Below are positions 7,752 to 16,173 of a DNA stretch of 64,000 nucleotides, piece after piece (position 1 is the stretch's first letter; each line of letters opens with the position of its first letter). A model generated the notes under the pieces. That model had not been told where the DNA came from. It saw only the letters and a program-made list of their open reading frames with translations, and made no database searches. The position numbers and the translations under genes were made by a program. The stretch spans positions 1 through 64,000 of the forward strand of contig NZ_CP108037.1 of the NCBI RefSeq assembly GCF_036170895.1, in the 5' to 3' direction. Origin of the DNA: Streptomyces erythrochromogenes (lineage in GTDB: Bacteria > Actinomycetota > Actinomycetes > Streptomycetales > Streptomycetaceae).

Positions 7752-9434
7752 ATGAGCGAGGCGCACGGTGCCGAACAGCTTGCTGAGCTGCACGGCCCTG
7801 ATCACAACCCGTTCTATGGGACGTACGTCCGCGACTGGATCGCGCTGTGCGACGACCTGCGGGACGCCGATGTTCGCGGGTACCTGATCCTGCGCTCCCT
7901 GGTGTTCGAGGGGAAGGGCGTCAAGAACCGCGTCCGTGTGCTGACCCTCGCTGAGCTGTGCCAGCTCATCCCCGGCCCGAACGGCAAGCCTTCGAGTCTC
8001 AGCCGGATCCGGGAGCTGCTGCGGTGCCTGTCGGCGGTCGGGCTGATCACCACCCCGGAAGGCGGTCCCGTCACCACCTCCTCCGGCGGGAAGGCCCAGG
8101 GCCGCCCACTGCGAATCAAGATCCACGACCAGCCGGCGACCGCCTTCAAGCCCCGGTGGCCCAACACGGAGGAGAAGCTCGCTTCCATCCGTCCGAGGGC
8201 CGAGCAGGCTGCCCGCGAGGCCGCCGAGCGGGACGCCTCCCGGGCAGCCGCCAAGGCTGCTGGTCAGAATTCCGACCAGCATGGCGCTGGTCGGAATTCT
8301 GACCAGCGTGGTCGGAATTCTGACCAGCGTGGTCCGAATTCCGACCACGACTCTGGTGATGACCTGGGGAAACGGGCGCCGCAGTCCTGTTCCTTTGCTT
8401 CCCCTTCTTCTACTTCTGCACAACCGGGGGGGTCGGCTGGAGGCCACAGTGCGGGTGGTTTGGCGCGTGCGGGTGCGCGTGACGGCGCGGCGCTCGAGAG
8501 TCCGACCGCTGCGGGCGGCTCCGCCGCCGACTCCTCGGAGTCAGCAGCAACAAAGCAGGGGCAGGCGGCCGGCACTCCGGCGGCGAAGCCGAAGAAGCGA
8601 GCAGCGAAGGCCCCCCTCCAGGTCTCGGAGCTGAAGCCGGTGGCTGGCGAGGACGAGGTGTACGCGATGCTGGACGATCTCGGTGTGCTCAGGTCCCCGG
8701 CCGCCCGCATCTCCACCCTGCGCCGCGCAGTGCGGGAGTTCCTCGGGCACTACGCCGATGCCCGGTCTGGACCGTTCGCGATGTACCCACGCCGCCCCGA
8801 GCACGCCGCGCTCCGGCTGAGCATCGGGTGGCACCAGGCCGGAGGCCCGCTGCGTTCAAGCGCTGGCTACACGGGCGGGGACCTGATCGCCCGGCCGGTC
8901 GGTTACCTGGCCGCGCTGCTCACCACCCACGAGTGCGACCACCCGAACTGTGAGGCCGGCGTGTTCCTCGACACCCGGGAGGAGTGCAACACCTGCCAGT
9001 ACCGTGCCGCGGAGCGGATCGCCCAGGCGAAGGCCGCGCAGCTGCTCGCCGAACACCAGGTTCGCGTTGCGGCTTCGGCAGAGTTCCGGGCCCAGCAACT
9101 GGCGGACGAGCGGGAGCAGGTCCACAGGGAAGCCCTGGAGGAGAACGCAATCCGCGACGAGACCGCCGCCATCCGGGCAGCCAGGGCGGCCGCCTCAGCT
9201 GCCGCAGCTCGGCCGGTTGTTCCTGCCCCGCTCCGCCCCGCCCACGATGAGGATCCCGTAGAGGCCGAAGCCCTCCCGGACGAGGAGGCCCCGGAGGAGG
9301 ACCCGTTCGCCCCCAATCACTTTGAGGACGTGCCCGTTTCTGAGGGTGCCGTGCCGGAGCAGTCGGCGGCCCCTTGGTCGCTGTCGAGCCCGAACGCTCT
9401 ATACGAGGCGGCGAAGGCGGCCCTGGCTTCGTAG
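7752..9434 (+). CDS. Winged-helix protein, putative replication initiator
   Basis: A 560-aa protein. The first 140 residues look like a winged helix (LTLAELCQLI, then LSRIRELLRCLSAVGLI). A low-complexity Ala/Gly/Ser linker follows, encoded in part by four palindromic DNA repeats. Next comes a helical domain with a CDHPNCE / CNTCQ four-cysteine zinc site near residues 395-420, a coiled coil and an acidic tail. DNA-binding architecture plus in-gene repeats suggest a Rep protein of the sort seen on Streptomyces linear plasmids, but no Rep signature is visible and no helicase gene follows. GTG 7656 is an alternative start. Confidence 0.5.
   Translation: MSEAHGAEQLAELHGPDHNPFYGTYVRDWIALCDDLRDADVRGYLILRSLVFEGKGVKNRVRVLTLAELCQLIPGPNGKPSSLSRIRELLRCLSAVGLITTPEGGPVTTSSGGKAQGRPLRIKIHDQPATAFKPRWPNTEEKLASIRPRAEQAAREAAERDASRAAAKAAGQNSDQHGAGRNSDQRGRNSDQRGPNSDHDSGDDLGKRAPQSCSFASPSSTSAQPGGSAGGHSAGGLARAGARDGAALESPTAAGGSAADSSESAATKQGQAAGTPAAKPKKRAAKAPLQVSELKPVAGEDEVYAMLDDLGVLRSPAARISTLRRAVREFLGHYADARSGPFAMYPRRPEHAALRLSIGWHQAGGPLRSSAGYTGGDLIARPVGYLAALLTTHECDHPNCEAGVFLDTREECNTCQYRAAERIAQAKAAQLLAEHQVRVAASAEFRAQQLADEREQVHREALEENAIRDETAAIRAARAAASAAAARPVVPAPLRPAHDEDPVEAEALPDEEAPEEDPFAPNHFEDVPVSEGAVPEQSAAPWSLSSPNALYEAAKAALAS
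8260..8348. repeat. Four iteron-like palindromic repeats inside the putative rep gene
   Basis: Four 20-bp near-palindromes of consensus TGGTCRGAATTCYGACCA lie at 8260-8279, 8287-8306, 8308-8327 and 8329-8348. The start-to-start steps are 27, 21 and 21 bp, so the last three sit two helical turns apart. Each is centred on GAATTC. They encode the repeated peptide RNSDQRG in a non-conserved linker, so DNA function rather than protein function probably keeps them. Iterons within a rep gene are known in some Streptomyces linear plasmids, so this could be the origin. Confidence 0.65.
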
Positions 9435-10404
9435 ATCCCGTTCAGAATCGAGGCTTGCCGGTGCCGGGGTCCCTATCCCTGTGGACACCCTTAGCCAAGC
9501 CCTACGTGCCCCGTACGACGATCAACGCCACCACCTGAGGCAATTCCACCCACGTGGCCGCCGTTCAGGCCAGCATGCGGCCGTACAGGGCCGCATGCCG
9601 CACGATGGGCTGCGTGCGGTTCGGAGAGGGCCAGCCTGGTTAGGGTCGGCAGCAGCCCGCGCCGTCTCGAGCACTCGAACCCGTCAGTGATGCGTGGGGC
9701 CTTCGCCGAGTACGCGGCGGCCGCGTGAGGGCTCGGGTGCGGGCGTGGCTACAGGTTCTGTTGGGGGAGCCAGCTCGGTCCCCTCGGCGGCGAGGCGGGT
9801 CCTGCGGGGCTCGGGGGAAGTGGCGGAGGCTCGGGGGCCTGTGCCCAGGGCGCGGCGAGTGTTCACCAGGACAGTGTCCTGCGCTGGTCGCAAGGGCAGT
9901 TGGCGGGGCCCACTTCGCGCGCGGGCGCGCACGGAATCGTCTGCGCGAAGATCTGTTCCGGTCGGTCGACCGTTCCCGGCGAGGGTCCCCATCACCCTAA
10001 AGCAGGCTACGGATAGCACGCCGATCGATTCTATCGATCGCGCGTCCTCTTATGTCTTCTTCATCCGAGTTGTTGACGCAAATAGAAATTCCAGTGCTTG
10101 GGCGTCGATGTCGCCGAATTTGGGTGCGTGCCCCGCCTAGCGCTCTGCGTGAGCAGCACCAATTCCAGTGCCCGCAAGTGCATGAAGCCCTCTCAGTGAC
10201 CGGTCTTACACCCTCCGGTACATCTGGTCTGAGCTCGTCCTCGTCCGAGCCGCCCGGGATCAGGCGATGGTGGACGAGATCTGGGACGACGTCATCACCG
10301 ACCTCGACTCCGACTACGCTGCCTACGCCTATATCTTGTCTTTGCCGTCGGAATCGGCGTCTGCCTCCCAGCCGCCCGGCGGCCTCTGCCACGGCGAATG
10401 CTAT
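9435..10404. other. 970-bp region without a recognised gene
   Basis: No reading frame here has convincing coding character. A 10-bp stem-loop (GCATGCGGCC at 9573-9582 with 9589-9598) 140 bp after the putative rep stop is a good terminator. A second perfect inverted repeat, CGATCGAT with a 3-nt spacer, lies at 10022-10040. Base composition drops sharply in GC after about 9990, continuing into the next gene pair, which suggests a boundary between DNA of different origin. Confidence 0.5.
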
Positions 10405-11076
10405 CTACGGAAAACCAACCCGGAGAATGATTGAACCTCCAGCTACTACGTCATCGTAGAGCCCCTCAGAATCCACCACCCTGGCGACCGCCCACCGACC
10501 TGCACCGGTTCGAACGCAAATGCTTTGTGTCGTCTTTACGCTACGCAGATCCAGAGCTTCTCCCCTGGGGACACGCTGCGACCGGGTTGAGCAGTAATCG
10601 ATGTTAGCGTTCTCGATGATTCCCATCTCGACTGGCGCCGGAAAATTAACGAAGCCAGAGAAGAAATAGATGTCATCCGCGCCGCTGCTCTGGTTGTTTA
10701 TCGCCTGGCCGTCCAAGTCTACATAGTGCCCATGCGGGATGGCCAGGTCATAATACTTAAGGATTTTTCGGCCGTCGGCCGGTGAGGCTTTATTGCCGCC
10801 AGGTGGTCCTTCGCTCCCTGGCGTTCCGCCCGATTTGCTGCCGCTACTCGGCGCACTGCTCGGCGTCCCGCTGCCGCTCGGCCCACTGCTCGGCGTCCCC
10901 CGCCCAGGGCCTCCGTTGTTTGTGTTGCCCTTATTCCCGTCTCCGCACACGCCGGCAGGGCAGTTATTCGTCGTATTGTTCGAGTTGCTGGTGCATCCGG
11001 CGGTGAGGAGAATGGTTAACGCCATAAGGGCAAGGTGGGTAATCCTGAGCCCGATCGCGCTTTTATTCGCAATCAC
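10405..11076 (-). CDS. Lipoprotein with CPxGxCG motif
   Basis: A 223-aa protein. The N-terminal hydrophobic segment ends in the lipobox LTAGC, so the mature protein should be a lipoprotein outside the membrane. It continues with an Asn-rich stretch, the motif CPAGVCG, a long Gly/Ser/Pro linker (about residues 55-100) and a C-terminal beta-rich domain of about 115 residues with two cysteines. GTG 11076 overlaps the TGA of the upstream gene (GTGA). The gene is unusually AT-rich for its surroundings. The family is not recognised. Confidence 0.65.
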   Translation of the reverse strand: MIANKSAIGLRITHLALMALTILLTAGCTSNSNNTTNNCPAGVCGDGNKGNTNNGGPGRGTPSSGPSGSGTPSSAPSSGSKSGGTPGSEGPPGGNKASPADGRKILKYYDLAIPHGHYVDLDGQAINNQSSGADDIYFFSGFVNFPAPVEMGIIENANIDYCSTRSQRVPRGEALDLRSVKTTQSICVRTGAGRWAVARVVDSEGLYDDVVAGGSIILRVGFP

Positions 11077-11267
11077 TTGGCGGATTCCGCGGGGTTGATC
11101 TGGTTGTTGATGTTCCCCGAGCCGCAAATGCCACCGGGGCATTCATTGTGGTCTCTAGTGTTGTTTGCGGCGAATATGCCGATGACCGCTAGGGCGACAA
11201 TCCCCAAGACGACTAGCGCCTTGATCCAAACCCTTCGGCGATCACTTCCATCCATCACGGGCTGCAT
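11073..11267 (-). CDS. Small membrane-anchored protein with CPxGxCG motif
   Basis: A 64-aa protein with a basic N-terminus, one membrane segment (about residues 14-34) and a short outside tail containing ECPGGICGSGN. This motif nearly repeats the one in the following lipoprotein. GGGAGG stands 7 nt before the ATG, and the TGA overlaps the next GTG, so the pair is coupled. The paired Cys motif outside the membrane suggests a redox or metal site shared by the two proteins (inference). Confidence 0.65.
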   Translation of the reverse strand: MQPVMDGSDRRRVWIKALVVLGIVALAVIGIFAANNTRDHNECPGGICGSGNINNQINPAESAK

Positions 11268-11431
11268 GTGCTTCCCTCCCCCGAACCACTACCCCACTTC
11301 TTGACGCCCATGGTGACATAGATCACTTTGTGGCGTCGGCTTGCTGTCACAACTGCGTCGGGAGAAGCGCTGGTTGACCGAACGGCGTGGAGATCGCGTG
11401 GGGTGGTGACCGTACCCGGCGAGCTCCATGT

Positions 11432-13738
11432 CTACCAGCGGGAGGTGGCACCACCCCTCTTCCAAGGGGGGGTCGGTGATCCATCGGGGTCCAGTCCGTC
11501 CGGCCAGAACCTCAGGGCGAGAGAGGACAGTGCGCCAGCGTCTGCAGCCAGCCGGGCCAGATCAGCAGCACCGGCTTCGTCACCAGCGCGCTCTCGACGC
11601 TGCGCCAGGGATTCAAGGCCGCTGGCGTCCCCTTCTTCGTAGATCTGTTGATAGAGCTCTTCTGCGGTTTCCTGGTCGCCTTCTTCCTCCCGGCGTTCCG
11701 CCATGAAGAACAGGGCGTCGGTGTCTCCTGCATCGACAGCCTTGCGCAGATAGGCTTCGGCAGCTTCCGGGTCGTCGTTCTCCAGGAGCATGAATGTCAG
11801 GCCGAGGAAGCCCTTGAGGAAGCCCTCCTCGTCAAGGAGTCCGGCAAGTTCCTCTCGGTCGTCCACTCTCTTGCTCATCATCGACACGCGGACCAGCGCC
11901 TCGAGTTCATCGGCGTCGAAGTCGGCTTCCCGGTTGCCCGCCTCCCTACGAAGGTGTATCAGACCGATCATGGCTTTGACGCTCCCGGCGTCGGCGGCTT
12001 CCTGATAGAGCTCTTCGGCGGCCGCACGGTCCCCCCCGTTCTCCCGATCGCTGGCCAGAGTGGCCAGGGCGTCCTCGCTTCCCGCGGTGACGGCCTGTCG
12101 GCAGAGCTCTTCGGCGGCCGCACGGTCCCCCCGTGCGTCCAGAACCCTGGCCAGTTGTGTCATGGCTTCCCCGCTTCCTCCATCGGCCGCCTTCTGGTAG
12201 AGCTCTTCGGCGGCTTCCCAAAGCCCGGCCTGGGATCGCGTGCGCGCCATGACCAGCAATGTCTCTACGTCGCCCGCGTCGGCGGCTCGCTGCTGGAGGT
12301 GGTGGGCCCACTGCAGACGGCATCTCACCTCGGCCGCGTGGCTGAGTGCAGAGAGGTCCTCCGGTCGGGTGAGGTGAGAATGGGCAGCATCCCAGAACGA
12401 GGCCGGCGGGCAGAGTCGGCGGCGCGTGGTGCGCCCGTGTTGCTCGAGGTAGTCGGCCAGGCGCAACATCGGGCCGCCTGTTGGCGAGGGGACGGGTGCC
12501 GGCATGCCAGGAGTGCGGCGTGCGGGGCGGGTGCTGGCTCGGGAGAGGGGCGATTGTTTCCCGTGGACGTGCCGGGCGAGGTCTGCGTAGGCGGCTTCGG
12601 CCCAGTCCTCGGTGAGCTGGCCGTAGTCGTGGTCGTCGAGGTAGTCGATGGCGGCGTCGGTGAGGAAGGCCTGGGGGAGGTGGAGGCCGACGCCGAGGCG
12701 GCGTGCGTCCATCGCGGCATTCAGCAGGGCTCGGACCGCGGGTGTGCCGTTCTCGTAGCGGCGCATGAGTTCGGGTGCCCCGGCGAGGTCCTGGGCGATC
12801 CGTCCATGAGCCCGGGCCCGAGCGAGGGCGCCCGCCAAAAGCCCGTCGCCGCCTTCGGCGAGGGTGCCCGCAGCAACGAGGGCCTTCTCGTCGAAGGTGT
12901 CGGGAACGGGGAGGGTGCGGCCAGCAAGGAGTTCGCGGGCCCGACTGTGTCGGTCTGGACTGCCGTAGACGGGAAGCTTCGCGTACTCGTCGGCGTATTC
13001 GGGCCATAGCGTGCCCAGTATCAGGACCGGGGCGCGGCCTGGGTCGGTGAGCAGGGTGTGCAGGGCTGCGGCGACACGCTCACCGGCCTGCGAATCCCCG
13101 AGATAGTGCTGTGCTTCGTTCAGCCACAGTACGGTGCGCGGAGCGACCCGGTCGAGGGTTTCCAGCGCGGCGTCGGCGCGGGTCGGGTCGAAGGGGTGCC
13201 ACAGGCGCCACGCCTCGGCCGCGAGGGGCTGGACTGCCTCCCAGCACGCGCGGGTCTTGCCTGTCGAGGACGTGCCGACCAGAACCAGCATTTGGCTAAG
13301 GCCTTCTGACGCTTTGCCGATGACCTCGGCGAGGACGCGGTCGTGGGCGCGACCCACATAACCGGGCAACACCGGTTCCCGCCGGTCGCCCGCGCCGGGC
13401 GCAGTACTGGCAGGGTGGACCTCAAGGGCGTGGGGGTTCCACTCGCCGATCAGTCGGCCCGGCGCCGTCCGCGTGGCATCGCTTTCACCGGCTGCGGTCC
13501 GTCTCAGTGTCAAGATCTCCTGGACTGGCAGGCGCAGCGCCCGGCCCAGCGCGGCGACTGTGGCGGCCGATGGCACTGGCCCGTCGGACCGCAAGGCCGC
13601 CCAGGCGGTGGTGCGACTCACCCCGGCACGCCCAGCGAGCTGGGTCGTGTTCAGTCCGGCTTGGGCCTGCCCGTCGGTCAGCGTTCTCCGCAGGCGGTTC
13701 AGGGCCTCCGCCGGCGTGCCGTGCTTCTTGTTCGCCAC
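11432..13738 (-). CDS. XRE-HTH / P-loop NTPase / Sel1-like repeat protein (STAND-like)
   Basis: A 768-aa protein. An N-terminal XRE helix-turn-helix (about residues 25-75) is followed by a P-loop ATPase with GTSSTGKT at 155-162 and the Walker-B-like TVLWLNEAQH. From about residue 475 to the end there are Sel1/TPR-like repeats (AAEELYQKAADGGS and relatives). The layout of HTH, NTPase and repeat sensor is that of STAND signal switches, some of which act in phage defence. GTG 13738 has GGAGGAGG upstream. It is divergent from a tiny membrane protein at 13856. Confidence 0.75.
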   Translation of the reverse strand: MANKKHGTPAEALNRLRRTLTDGQAQAGLNTTQLAGRAGVSRTTAWAALRSDGPVPSAATVAALGRALRLPVQEILTLRRTAAGESDATRTAPGRLIGEWNPHALEVHPASTAPGAGDRREPVLPGYVGRAHDRVLAEVIGKASEGLSQMLVLVGTSSTGKTRACWEAVQPLAAEAWRLWHPFDPTRADAALETLDRVAPRTVLWLNEAQHYLGDSQAGERVAAALHTLLTDPGRAPVLILGTLWPEYADEYAKLPVYGSPDRHSRARELLAGRTLPVPDTFDEKALVAAGTLAEGGDGLLAGALARARAHGRIAQDLAGAPELMRRYENGTPAVRALLNAAMDARRLGVGLHLPQAFLTDAAIDYLDDHDYGQLTEDWAEAAYADLARHVHGKQSPLSRASTRPARRTPGMPAPVPSPTGGPMLRLADYLEQHGRTTRRRLCPPASFWDAAHSHLTRPEDLSALSHAAEVRCRLQWAHHLQQRAADAGDVETLLVMARTRSQAGLWEAAEELYQKAADGGSGEAMTQLARVLDARGDRAAAEELCRQAVTAGSEDALATLASDRENGGDRAAAEELYQEAADAGSVKAMIGLIHLRREAGNREADFDADELEALVRVSMMSKRVDDREELAGLLDEEGFLKGFLGLTFMLLENDDPEAAEAYLRKAVDAGDTDALFFMAERREEEGDQETAEELYQQIYEEGDASGLESLAQRRERAGDEAGAADLARLAADAGALSSLALRFWPDGLDPDGSPTPPWKRGGATSRW

Positions 13739-13757
13739 CGGCCCGTCCTCCTCCTGC

Positions 13758-13803
13758 GTGTTCGCCAGTGTTCATTTTCGTTCGGGCGCACCGCGGCGAA
13801 CAC
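13758..13803. promoter_or_regulatory. Inverted repeat in the divergent promoter region
   Basis: GTGTTCGCC at 13758-13766 pairs with GGCGAACAC at 13795-13803, 9 bp perfect with centres 37 bp apart. It lies between the XRE-STAND gene (start 13738) and the small membrane gene (start 13856). It is a candidate operator for the HTH domain of the STAND-like protein. Confidence 0.4.
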
Positions 13804-13855
13804 CGTTTTCGGGAGGTTGGGAAGGTCAGAGTCAACTCCGGACAGGGAGTCCACT

Positions 13856-14053
13856 GTGGACCGTTCCGTCGTCGTACTGCTTGGCATCGCCATCGTCGTG
13901 ATGTTTGCGCTTTTGGTTGCCGCTGCGGCGGGCATGCTCGCCCGTCTGGACGGCGCCGGTTACCCCACCGCTGTCGTGCGCGCGGCCACCGCTTTTGCCG
14001 CCGTGCTCACGCTCGCCGCCGTCGTCGCGACGGCGATGGCCCAGCTCGTTTGA
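13856..14053 (+). CDS. Tiny two-segment membrane protein
   Basis: A 65-aa protein with two hydrophobic helices (about residues 4-29 and 38-63) and almost no soluble part. The GTG has GGGAG 7 nt upstream, and the frame continues cleanly to TGA. It is transcribed away from the XRE-STAND gene across a 117-bp region with an inverted repeat. Similar tiny membrane proteins face large regulatory genes several more times in this window. No function can be assigned. Confidence 0.65.
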   Translation: MDRSVVVLLGIAIVVMFALLVAAAAGMLARLDGAGYPTAVVRAATAFAAVLTLAAVVATAMAQLV

Positions 14054-14105
14054 AGTTTCTGTGACAGACCGTCGGTCTCGTGCTCGCATGCGTCCGCCAG
14101 GGCCG

Positions 14106-14172
14106 CGACGCCGATGAGGCGAGCTCCGCCGCCCGGCTGGAGGGGAGGCCAGCGCTCGCCTCATCGGCGTCG
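14106..14172. terminator. Long 19-bp inverted repeat hairpin
   Basis: Nineteen bases (CGACGCCGATGAGGCGAGC, 14106-14124) are perfectly complementary to 14154-14172. The 29-nt loop itself contains GCTGG/CCAGC, giving a two-tier hairpin of 67 nt. It starts 53 bp after the membrane-protein stop. It is probably a strong terminator, although its length is unusual and a structured RNA or recombination site is not excluded. Confidence 0.55.
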
Positions 14173-14279
14173 TTCGCCTCCCACTCGATGCGCATTCACC
14201 GTTCCTGCGCCAGGGCGGCGCGAGCCGCCCGACGACGCGGGCGAGCTCGTGGATCTGGGAGAGGGCCGGCGCGAGGCGG

Positions 14280-14513
14280 GTGGCAGGCGGGGTCTACGAA
14301 GACGAACGGCTCAACGCCGTCCCCCGCGGGCTCGACCCGGCCGAGCGGCAGGTGGTGTTCGCATACGCGGCGGCCAACGGGACAACCTGGACCGAGGCCG
14401 CGGCCGCTGCAGGCGCCATGGACCCGGACGCATTCGGAGAGCGAGTCCGCAAGGCCAAGCGTTTGGCCTCTGAACAGCGCCGCCGTTCCGCACTGGCAGT
14501 CCGTGATTCATGA
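14280..14513 (+). CDS. Small HTH-like protein
   Basis: A 77-aa protein with an acidic start, then two helices (PAERQVVFAYAAANG and WTEAAAAAG) arranged like a helix-turn-helix, ending in a basic tail (KAKRLASEQRRR). GTG 14280 has only a weak GAGGCGG upstream. It may be the DNA-binding remnant of a larger regulator or an independent small protein. The family is not recognised. Confidence 0.5.
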   Translation: MAGGVYEDERLNAVPRGLDPAERQVVFAYAAANGTTWTEAAAAAGAMDPDAFGERVRKAKRLASEQRRRSALAVRDS

Positions 14514-14702
14514 CCGGGGTGTGCCAGCGAAGTCCTTCAAGATCTATTGCTGCTGGCCCCTTCCTCGGGACTTGGAAGTGAACGACCAGCACGTCCTGGC
14601 TCGACGGCGGTCCCTGCCGCTACCAGCCGCTCGGCCTCGTTGCCGCGAGGGCGCCGCTCCGCCGGTCGCAGGGTACGGCAGTAGCCGAAGGTGACTGCCC
14701 AG

Positions 14703-14845
14703 CTAAGTTACCTGTAACAGACTCGCCCCACCACCCTCTCACCGCAACTCGCCCGGCCCCGCCCCGCGCCGCACCCCTGGGCACCGGACCTTGGTACACC
14801 GCGGGCAGGCGAGTGGGCGGTTCTGGTCTGTTACAAGTAACTTAG
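14703..14845. repeat. Inverted pair of 18-bp TTAC-containing palindromic elements
   Basis: The 18 bases at 14703-14720 (CTAAGTTACCTGTAACAG) and at 14828-14845 are reverse complements at 17 of 18 positions, 107 bp apart. Each core, GTTAC-NN-GTAAC, is itself a palindrome. A third related core, TTACAGGTAACTT, lies at 16155-16167 just before the recombinase-like gene at 16174. Such spaced copies suggest binding sites for one regulator or recombinase. The second copy overlaps the stop codon of the 14842-15645 gene. Confidence 0.5.
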
Positions 14846-15645
14846 ATCTGGATGGGACGGCCCTCTCCGGGCTGGGGAATCCACTCCACCCCGCCCTCGC
14901 GGTTGGCCCCCAACTCCACCCGCGCCGCGTCCAGGAACTCCCGGAGCGCCCCCGCGTAGGCCTGCGCCCGCTCATGCTGCGTCACTGTGACCGGCCCCCG
15001 AGGCAAGTCACCGATGACCGCACGTATCTGCCCGTAGGTCAGCAGACCGCACCGACGCATCGCCTCGACCGCTTCCCCCGTGAGCGCTTCCCGATCCTGC
15101 CTGCGCGCCCTGAGCGCCTCCCGCGCCCTCAGCGCAGCCGAGTGCGCGGCCCAGCCCGGCGTGCCACCGTCATCCGCCACCTCCTGCAGGACCGCCATCG
15201 CCCTGGCAGCCGGGCCCCGCAGACGAGCCGCATCCAAGGCCGCCTGAGTGGCCTCCAGAACCGGCTGCGCCAACGCCACCAAGCTCGCCGGCACACTCAG
15301 CTCCACCTCGGCATACGCCTGGGACACCTCCTCGTACATCAGCCGGGCCTCCGCATCGCGGTCCTCGCTGTACAGCTCACCCGTAAAGCGGAAGAGCCTG
15401 CGAGAGGTACGGACAAGCTCCGCAATCGCCAGCCGGCGCTCGTCCCGCAACGCCGCCAACCGCGAAGCCTCCGCCGTGATCCGAGCCGCCTCCCGCGCAG
15501 CACTCGCCTGCGCCAGACCGCCCGCCGCCTGCACCTTCGCACCGAGCCAGTTCCCCAGCAGACCCCCGCCGATGGCCAGGAACGGCACCAGCAGGCTCAA
15601 CCCCGCCGAGTTCCGCTCGACCCAATGCCAGACCCCCACCACCAT
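14842..15645 (-). CDS. Membrane-anchored coiled-coil protein (paralogue of the 63-kb gene)
   Basis: A 267-aa protein with one N-terminal membrane segment (about residues 15-34), then the motif GNWLGAKVQAAGGLAQA, an Ala/Arg/Glu coiled coil and a helical domain to the end. The ATG at 15645 has GGAGGG 6 nt upstream. The protein at 63067-63849 has the same order and a matching motif (GTWLGSHIQAKGGLAQA), so the two are paralogues. Function unknown; the layout suggests a cytosolic domain tethered to the membrane. Confidence 0.65.
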   Translation of the reverse strand: MVVGVWHWVERNSAGLSLLVPFLAIGGGLLGNWLGAKVQAAGGLAQASAAREAARITAEASRLAALRDERRLAIAELVRTSRRLFRFTGELYSEDRDAEARLMYEEVSQAYAEVELSVPASLVALAQPVLEATQAALDAARLRGPAARAMAVLQEVADDGGTPGWAAHSAALRAREALRARRQDREALTGEAVEAMRRCGLLTYGQIRAVIGDLPRGPVTVTQHERAQAYAGALREFLDAARVELGANREGGVEWIPQPGEGRPIQI

Positions 15646-15841
15646 GCCGCCCCCTCCATCCGCCCCGCCCGACAGCGGACAGGCAGCGTACGCACGAACA
15701 ACCCTGTGGTACCTCCGCCTCTGACCCCGACTGTCTCGGCCGGCGCCGCTGAAGCCTGACCGCTGGCTGACTTCTGCGAAACCGCCCCCGTCGGCCCGGC
15801 CGCCCGGCAGGATGCCACCCAACATTCCACCTGGGGGACCC

Positions 15842-16123
15842 ATGCGCACCCGCACCATCACCGTCCTGCTTTCAGTCACCGTCCTGCTAGCCGGCTGCAG
15901 CGGCGAACCCAGCTACGACGAATCCGTCGAGGAGTGCGTGAAGGCGGTCAAGGCCCGGCCCGAAGGCGACGTAACGAAGCCAAAGCCGTGCGAGTCACTG
16001 AAGGAGGACGACTACACGCTCGTCGTCATGAACAAGGGCATTGGCGACCTGGGCTGGACGGACAAGGACGGCCGATTCGACAAGGAGAAGTTCGAGCGGG
16101 ACGCCCTCGACGGCAAGCCGTAG
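15842..16123 (+). CDS. Small secreted lipoprotein
   Basis: A 93-aa protein. The N-terminus (MRTRTITVLLSVTVLLAGC) is a typical lipoprotein signal with lipobox LLAGC. The mature part is about 75 residues, rich in Lys, Asp and Glu, with two further cysteines (ECVKAVKA and KPCESLK) that may pair. GGGGGA lies just before the ATG. It is divergent from the 14842-15645 gene. No family recognised. Confidence 0.65.
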   Translation: MRTRTITVLLSVTVLLAGCSGEPSYDESVEECVKAVKARPEGDVTKPKPCESLKEDDYTLVVMNKGIGDLGWTDKDGRFDKEKFERDALDGKP

Positions 16124-16173
16124 CCGGTCACGGTCTTGACTCTGAGTTCAGCCCTTACAGGTAACTTGACGGG

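Noticed and set aside
8264..8348. Possible CRISPR array from the regularly spaced repeats
   Set aside because: The units are 20-bp palindromes at 21-bp steps with almost no spacer between them and lie inside a coding frame; there are no cas genes.
11648..13009. 453-codon plus-strand open frame
   Set aside because: It lies opposite the XRE/P-loop/Sel1 gene, whose domains and codon bias are clear, and encodes no recognisable motif.
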